In this document: in pieces, positions 56,778-64,000 of the stretch
Numbering within the stretch: position 1 is the first letter of the stretch
Layout: every line of letters starts with the position of its first letter
Origin: Mermis nigrescens
Taxonomy: Eukaryota; Nematoda; Enoplea; Mermithida; Mermithidae
Direction of reading: 5' to 3'
Length of the DNA stretch: 64,000 nucleotides
Assembly (NCBI GenBank): GCA_036768485.1
Contig: JAVLUZ010000143.1
Coordinates: forward strand, 5,694,346-5,758,345
Notes under the pieces: generated by a model
The model's database searches: none
Told to the model about the DNA's origin: nothing
What the model saw: only the letters and a program-made list of their open reading frames with translations
Program-made: the position numbers and the translations under genes

Positions 56778-59700
56778 CATAGGTAGCGCGTTAGCGCGTA
56801 CCTATAATATACTTGGGTACCCCCAACACCTGGGCACTCCCCCTACAGCTATAACGGGACACTTCTGGAAGGTGCGGTTTTTTTAAAAGAAAGATAATAA
56901 AAAATTCGCTGCCCGTGTTTTTTTGTTTTTCTTGAAACTCAAAATTGACTGTGTAAAGAAGGTGTAAAGTTTTTGTGTAACGTTATAACATAGGACAAAT
57001 TTTGGGACCTTTTTACTGCGGCATGTGGACAACTGAGTATTGATGACTCGAAGGATTGAACAGAATAGGATAATAGAGGGATGAATTCTACAGATGACAC
57101 TTTTTTTGTTTATTGAAATTCGCATTATTTATCGAACGGCAGTGTAAAGAGTGCGAAAATCTGGGGGTGAAAAAGCACTTTTTGGTCGAGTTTTCAACCT
57201 TCCTATGTCCGATACTAACTCCGGTTATGAGGTTTTTAAAATGTTTTCTGACAGAAATGTAGAGCGGATCAAGGGCTACATTCTGCATATAAGCAAAGTC
57301 TTGTATGCTCTATGGTGAGTTAGATCCTGGGGTTTAAAGTTTACACTCTAGTGGATGGTGTAAAAAACGGATTTTAACTAAGATTTCTCTGCCAAATATT
57401 TCCGCTCGTGAGTCAGTGCAAATCGAAGACAGCATTAATAAAGTGCCTCACAGGGGCTAAACATCGCAGCAAACCGCATTTAAAAAAACGCAATATTGAG
57501 TTATTTATGGGGGTGTAAAGTTCGAAATCAGAGGTAAAAATGGGCTAAAAAACACGTTTTTTCCGAAGTTTGATTGATAAATCATGCCAAATAATTTTTG
57601 CAACAGAATTTTGGCACACAGGAATGTACTACGATTTAAAAGCTACAAATTGTACCAAACCGAATTTCTTTAAACTCAATGGGGAGTTCGGTACGGAATT
57701 TTAAAGTTTACAGTGTTCTAAATGATGGAAAATACGTTTTTGTTGCGTTTTTTGTTCGCCACTTTCTCCGTCCAGAAGTCGGGATAAGTCTTATAGAATA
57801 AAAATAAAGTGCTTTATATCGGGTGCATGTCAAAGCAAATTGTCTATACATTAATATTTAGCGAGTGTAAAGTCAAAAATTTGGAGTTTTAAATGCGTTT
57901 CTGTCTTGTTTTTTCTGCCTGCTTCTCCGGTTACGAGTCAGGGACACGTTTATCAAGTCTAGAAATGGACCAGGAATCAAATTTGATATGCCAGTCTGGC
58001 GCATATGTTAACACTCTACGGTGTTGTAAAGTAGTTTACACCAATTGTTAGTTTGCCCATAGAACATTATGTAGACTTAATTTTTTCATAAATATTAATC
58101 GTTATATCGGAACAATATCAAAATTACGAATCTGACTAAAATCTTCTTTACACAAGGTGTTTACATGAAGTTTACACTACATATATATTTATCTTCGTTT
58201 TTGAGCATTCCTGAAACCTAATTTTTTCTTGGAGCCTAGAAGTTTTCAAAGGATCAAATGTGAGACGTCACGTAGGCGCGTTTGTTTACATCGAACAGTG
58301 ATGTAAAGTAGTTTACATTCATTGTTTATATGTCCTCAGACCATTGTAGAGACATAATTTTTTCATGAATGTTGTTCATAATATCCGAGTAATTTTTTAC
58401 ACTGCATGTTGGCCTTTGTTCTAGAGCATTGCAAAAATCGAAATTTTTTCCTGAGATATAAAAATTTACAGGGAATGAAATATATACGTCAATTGGGCGC
58501 GCTTGCTTACACTCAGCAGTATTGCAAAGTGGTTTAAACCTAATGTTTATTGTCTTTAAAACATTATGGAGACTCATTTTTCCATAAATGTTGAAAGAAA
58601 TATCGGAGCAATATCAAAATTACGAATCCGACTAAAATATTCTTTACGCTATGTGTTTGTGTAAAGTTTACGTTACGTGTTAACCCTAATTCGATAGACT
58701 TGCAGAGACTTTGTAACTGAAGTCAAGAAATTTTCAAGGATTCATATGTGAGACATCAATTAAGTGAGTTTGTTTACCCTCAAAAGTAATCTAAAGTGAT
58801 TTAAAAATTATGTTCAAGTGTCCTTAGATCATTGAAGAGATGTAATTTTGTCTTAAATGGGTTGCATTAAAGTTAAATCTTTCTTAGCCGTGTTTATAAT
58901 ATGTTTCACAAAATCTTGCACATGGAGAGCTATCGTTTAATTGATGTAAATTGCCTGCAAAAGTGGTTTAAAATGAACCAGCAATCACACTACTGTGCAC
59001 AGAAGTCGACAAAGATATACAGCTTTATTGTAATCATGTACATTAATAAGCCGTAAACTGTTAGTATTCTCTACACCTAGTAGTTGTGTAAAGTTTGCAC
59101 TATTCATTTGTTGTTAATATGTAGTCTATACTACAAATTTATTTTACTACCAAATCAAAGCGTTAGTGTTCCTTACATTTGATATTTGCGTGAAGTTTTT
59201 GAATTTTTGCCGAAAATCTTTGCCTTCTAATTTACCAACATCCCGCCTTTTCCATTTTCTTGAAGTTTAAAATCTTTTATAATTCTCTCATAATTTAATG
59301 GTAGGTTTTAACTTTAAGTTTCTCTTGGTTTACAACTCTCGCTTAGCAAGCTCATTTTTCAAAACTTTTTCATAGTGATCAGATTAGTTGCGTTTAGTTT
59401 GGAATTGGTGGACGGTCGTTATTTTATAACTCGGCTTAAATAAACCAAGTGACTATCTTTTGATTATTTTCTTCATCGCAAATTCAAACACCCAATTTTC
59501 AATTTGAAAATTGACCCAATTTTCAATTTGAAAATTGATCCAATTTTCAATTTGAAAATTGAAAATTGGGTGTTTTCAATTTCAAAAGTCACAACACATT
59601 GTGCTTGTGTATTGATTGAGTGAGGATTTGCATTGTGAATTCGTTGGTTAAATTTTTGTGCTTGATTATAAGTGAACTGCACATTAAGAAGAAATAACTT

Positions 59701-60643
59701 AATGCAGTTTTAATTTGAAAATGGATGGTGTCAATAAGGTTGTCTTGTTTAAAAAGGATAATGCTGATGTTAAGAACAATATTGTTTTCCGCGTTCTTGG
59801 ACTGTTGTCATTATTGTGGCATGTTACTGATTGTGTTTACTGACTGATGTACTGAAATCACGCTAATTAAAAGTAGTGTACTAGCAAAGAAAAATGCTCC
59901 GATGGAACAAAAAAGATGAATATACTTGGAATTGTGGATTATTATGGATGTAAATGGAGGGGACTAGGAAAAATCTACCTAAAGTCGGAAAATCTGCTAA
60001 AAATCACACTTTCTCTAAGCAACGCAAAAAATCGATGTATATTCTGCGGCCTCTAAAAAAGTGTCTTTTTTAAATAATGTTCGAAGTTTCAGATAAGAGT
60101 GTATAAACGAAATCTATCAAGGTTACTTTTTTAAATTGCTGGCACCTGATTGATAGAAAACTAAGAGGTATTGTATTTAAAGTTGTTTTGTTTTATGAGC
60201 ATTATAGCAAGCAAAGCAGGAGCCGATTGATTAGTGCACACAATCGTTTCGGGCATGCTAGTGTATCTACATTAAGTCTGTTTCAAGTCAACTTACGTGT
60301 TTCCTACTGTTTTTAACCAACCATGTCTTCAATTGTCTTCGATGTTTGCTATTTCATTCAATTGGCTTGGAAGACTGTTAGTTTACTTAATATCATTTCC
60401 CATAGCTACTGCATAGCTAACGTGCTGCTGTTTCAATCATTGTTATGGTTGAATATTTATTTTAATCTGTTGGCCGCAGAATATACATCGATTTTTTGCG
60501 TTGCTTAGAGAAAGTGTGATTTTTAGCAGATTTTCCGACTTTAGGTAGATTTTTCCTAGTCCCCTCCATTTACATCCATAATAATCCACAATTCCAAGTA
60601 TATTCATCTTTTTTGTTCCATCGGAGCATTTTTCTTTGCTAGT
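56778..60643. repeat. 3.87-kb noncoding unit, copy 2
   Basis: Directly abuts copy 1 without spacer and matches it end to end with only scattered substitutions and single-base indels (about 99 percent by eye, not counted by alignment). The right flank ATAATATACAT resembles the left flank of copy 1. Confidence 0.87.
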
Positions 60644-60848
60644 ATAATATACATGTACGTACATATAAATACGATTTGCTTTGATAGAAAGCCGACGTCA
60701 TCACTACAAATGTGTTGTGTTGATGATGATCGTACGTACATACATATGTATTGCATAGTCTCAAAGTTGCACACAGGTGTAAAATAATAAAATTAGTTTT
60801 TAGTCGTGAGAGCTTTATCAGAACATTAATTGTCCTTTGCGTTGCGAC

Positions 60849-61015
60849 TATACATAGACAGCGAGTAGCGACCGAATTCTGGGGTCTGAATGGGGCCAAA
60901 GTACAAAAAATCGCAAATAACATGCAAAAAATTCAATTCAGTAAGTCTATTGATTTTATCGCGGGTCTATCGGATTCTTAAAGAGGGTCTAAACCCTCCT
61001 CCACTCCCACGTTTG
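60849..61015. mobile_element. Short MITE-like element
   Basis: 167 bp between GTTGCGAC (60841-60848) and GTTGTGGC (61016-61023), 6 of 8. Carries AATTCTGGGGTCTG and ends CACTCCCACGTTTG, like short A-family forms. Confidence 0.5.
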
Positions 61016-61471
61016 GTTGTGGCCCTCTTTACAGTATTCAGCAACAGTTGAGCGCGATTCATTTTATTCTAAAGCATTCTATGTTACTGAATGACTCCGT
61101 TCGCTTTACGTTATATTAAGCCTGCTGTTACCAGGTCACGCTCCCTAGAATTACCAAGGATTAGATCGAAAATCTAGTCATCAGGGAGATAACACAAGTC
61201 AATAAAGGTACACGTTGGTGGTAGCTGAGAACATGAGAATTTCAAAAATGTTATCAACTGTACATAGTCGCTGACGAAATAACCTCTAATTTAAATGCCG
61301 TATTTCCGTAAGGGCAGACTAGATGACAAATTTTTGGGCCCTTGCCCCTTACTCTATAGTCATGCATGACTTTCAATACGCACACGCGTAAAAGAATCAG
61401 TTATTACATACATATGTACCTATGTCGTGAGGACAGATGCATAGCATGGCCGGTCTGAGGAGGGTCAGCCG

Positions 61472-61686
61472 CATACCTGGGCTTGGGGGGTTTGGGGGTA
61501 TGCACCCTCTAGAAACCAAACTTCCCCCCAGAAACCAAAATAAGACCAGAATTCAATTTTTGAAATTTTTTCTCTGTTTTTTCGCAATTTTTTGATGGCA
61601 ATTCGCCATATCACCATTTTTAAGGCCATTTTTCGACCTTTGAAAACATCTTGCATCCCTCAGAATTTTGATGCCGCCCACCTATG
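61472..61686. mobile_element. A-family hAT-like MITE, copy 11
   Basis: A 215-bp copy, CATACCTGGGCTTGGGGGG to GATGCCGCCCACCTATG, flanks GTCAGCCG and GTCAACTG (6 of 8). The central GGATAGTGCTCGATGAG segment is deleted. Confidence 0.75.
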
Positions 61687-61694
61687 GTCAACTG

Positions 61695-64000
61695 GCCTGG
61701 GGACTTTTTGGTGCGAAATGACGTCAAAAACAAGTTTAAATGCTGAAATAGTGTTAATCTTCAGTTCCTGGTAATTTTCCAACACTTTTTAATAAAAAAG
61801 CATGGCTTGCTACAAATTTTCGCTTTCCTAATTGCAAAAGATTTTCAGACTGAACGGAGCAAGGAAAGGAATGTCGTCGATAAACTGAATACTCACATGC
61901 GGCTGCAAAACTGTATAGCCAATGTGCTCCGATTAATTGCTAGATCAATTATCTGGACGTATAGTGTTGATATGTAAGTCACTGAATTTTCAGTATATGT
62001 ACATATAATGTCGCCGATCTGGTTCAGCCTGAAAAGCATGCTAAATTTTTTAACTATGTCGAGCTGAAATGGTCTCAATATACGGCATGAGCCTTAAAAT
62101 AATGCAAAAATCCTTCAATTCGCGCTTTGCTAGAGCGATTCTAAATATTTTCGTAACATCACAAATTTCGATCGATTTTTGCCTAGGGACCGAGAAAGAG
62201 TGAATGCTGGCTGATTCATGGAAAATGGCGGAACCAGAAAGGGGAAAATGTCGCGCGGCCCTGGACAGCAACGCTCGTACATACATACAACGTGTTAATG
62301 AAGGAGTGGGGAGTTCACTATGCGTTATTCAATGTCAATAAATTTTTTTCAGAGATTTTTTCATGCTTTTATGTTATAGCCATCAAAAATGACAAAAATA
62401 TACCGTTTCTAGATACGAAAGGTATTTGAGAAGTAAAAATGGTTTTTTTGACCTCTCAGTTCATTATCTGGCACCGACCCCTACAAAACGCGATTTAATT
62501 GAGCACTTACGATTGCGCAGCATGTCCACTTAGGGCGGTCAGCCTGCAGAGGGGTCAACTTGGAGAGCTTAACTGTGCTGAAATAGCCTAGGAAATTAAT
62601 ACAATAGACTAATTCACAGTTTATAAATTTAACAGCTTGCGGGGATGCGATTTTCAACCATTTTGTCTGAAATCTTCCTTAATCAGGCAAATTTTATCAT
62701 TTTAACTTCTGGGTGTCAAAACATACTACATGTGGTTGAGTTTGTGACTGGGAGTCCGTCTGAGTCCCGCAGAAGAACAAAAGGCAAAATTTTACGAAGA
62801 AAATTTGCAAAAAGGAACACAAATTGAAAATTTTTTGCAAGAGTGTTTGAAATCGATCATAAATCGTCGATTGTACGCTAACATCTACGAGTATACTAGC
62901 TTTTAGTCATTCAACTCAAAATCTGGTTGACTTTTCTGCCTGACCAAGCGGTAAACCGATTTTCAGATCAACCATGTTCGTAATTTTTCAATGCATTTGG
63001 TCTTATGCATGTAGTGAGGAGAGAACATTGTGCATAGAATATGTTTGAGGGCCTACCTGCGGTTGTGTCTTCTTCACTAATCAGGGGGCTTTGTCGGTCG
63101 CAAGACCCAAATGAAAAAACCAGAAATTTTCTGGGGAAAATAAGGACAAAATGAAAGCCCAAAATGGATGAAGATCTAAAATTTTCTGCAATAGTGTTTA
63201 AAATTAAATTACAAACTGTGGAGTAACGTACTTTTTACGCTACTTTTACGAGGCTATTTTGGTTCAAAAAGCGCTCCTGGCACATTATATATATGAGCAG
63301 CAACCAAATCCTGAGCGCTCCCGATAGTGCAAAATCGCCAAAGAAAGTACATCACCGAAAATTCAATTTTGAAGGGTCGTCTATTGATTCTGAGGGGTCT
63401 TCCAGATTTTAGGGGAGAGTTCAGACTATACACAAGGGCAGCAGCCGACTTCTGGGGGACTGGGTGGCGTAAAACTGGCATAAATCCCAAAAACGTGCTA
63501 CAAATTCAATTCAGGAGTTTGAGGGATGTAAAACTGGCTAAAATGCCGAAAAAACTTGCCAAAAATTCATTTTTCTGTGATTATTGGGAGGGGTTTGCTG
63601 AATTCTTGGGGCGTCTCCTCACGTTCACATGTGGTCTTATATCCCAAGCCCATGTTTGTGGCTGGCCCTCAGACCGGCCATGTTGTGCATGTATGATCTT
63701 TAGCATCTTTTGACTACTAAACTAGATATAATGCATCATATTGGTGCATAACTACTGCACGCTTTCAGTTTACGTCCAGTAAAAACTCAAGAAGACAAGC
63801 GTAGTATGAATGATGAATCGGCGCGAAACTCCTAAAAATTTTGAATTTTCATAAATAGAATTTTCTAAAAGCAACCTGATATTCATACTTCGCCACAAAA
63901 TATCTTGCACGACCTGTAAATATGTATATCGCATCGTACATAAAATTATATACATTTGTTTGAAGAATTAAAAAAGTCATTTAGATAAGGAATCACTTAG
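61695..64000. other. Unassigned right end
   Basis: AT-rich sequence with decayed repeat pieces near 62210-62540 and 63290-63670 (GGGGAGAG, CTTCTGGGGGACTGGG, TCACATGTGGTC). A GGCGCGAAACTCC relic of the hairpin motif is at about 63816-63830. No exon could be supported, so the unknown gene's next exon is probably outside the window. Confidence 0.45.

Noticed and set aside
62645..62827. 60-codon basic plus-strand frame as a further exon of the unknown gene
   Set aside because: No acceptor/donor pair keeps phase 0 and the composition is not helical like exons 1-3.

Overview
This is a nuclear genome window from an animal, most likely an arthropod (inference, from the retrotransposon types and gene structure; species not identified). 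It is AT-rich, has spliced genes with long introns, and most of its length is transposon-derived. No bacterial, organellar or viral gene was seen.

Positions 1 to about 35.5 kb hold most of one host gene on the minus strand: a Sec24 homologue of the C/D subclass, the cargo-binding adaptor of the COPII coat. I reconstructed eleven exons of the conserved body by splicing at GT/AG sites that keep the frame: 19240-19351, 16754-16881, 15253-15391 (zinc finger), 13485-13600, 12242-12366 (start of the trunk domain), 10777-10855, 9475-9603, 9314-9407, 7301-7417, 2153-2323 and 292-388. The gene runs off the left edge before its helical and gelsolin-like parts. Upstream of the body lie four diverged copies of a short Pro/Gly/Met-rich exon (20051-20245, 22924-23118, 25560-25757, 34470-34661). 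Each has an ATG at the same place and an in-phase donor, so the gene may make alternative N-termini. A CCAAT-bearing promoter candidate sits near 35.4 kb.

The Sec24 introns are packed with small hAT-like DNA elements that leave 8-bp target duplications. Many are nested: one intron holds a tandem-repeat element interrupted by two others, one of which contains a fourth. A 3.5-kb Jockey-type LINE with an 11-bp target duplication sits inside a MITE in the 2.3-7.3 kb intron.

The 35.5-46 kb region is a LINE graveyard. It has degenerate CR1-type fragments at 35.6-38.4 kb, a hAT-like element with C/G-repeat ends at 38.9-40.6 kb, a CR1 3' end on the minus strand at 40.9-41.3 kb, and one almost complete CR1-type element (41.5-45.7 kb) with a PHD finger in ORF1, an endonuclease and a reverse transcriptase.

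From 50.2 kb a second host gene starts on the plus strand. Its first three coding exons, all phase 0, encode a helical protein I do not recognise. Downstream, 52.9-60.6 kb is a nearly exact head-to-tail duplication of a 3.87-kb noncoding unit with a terminal hairpin, internal repeat arrays and a 172-bp inverted repeat. The last 3.4 kb holds MITE remnants and otherwise unassigned sequence.
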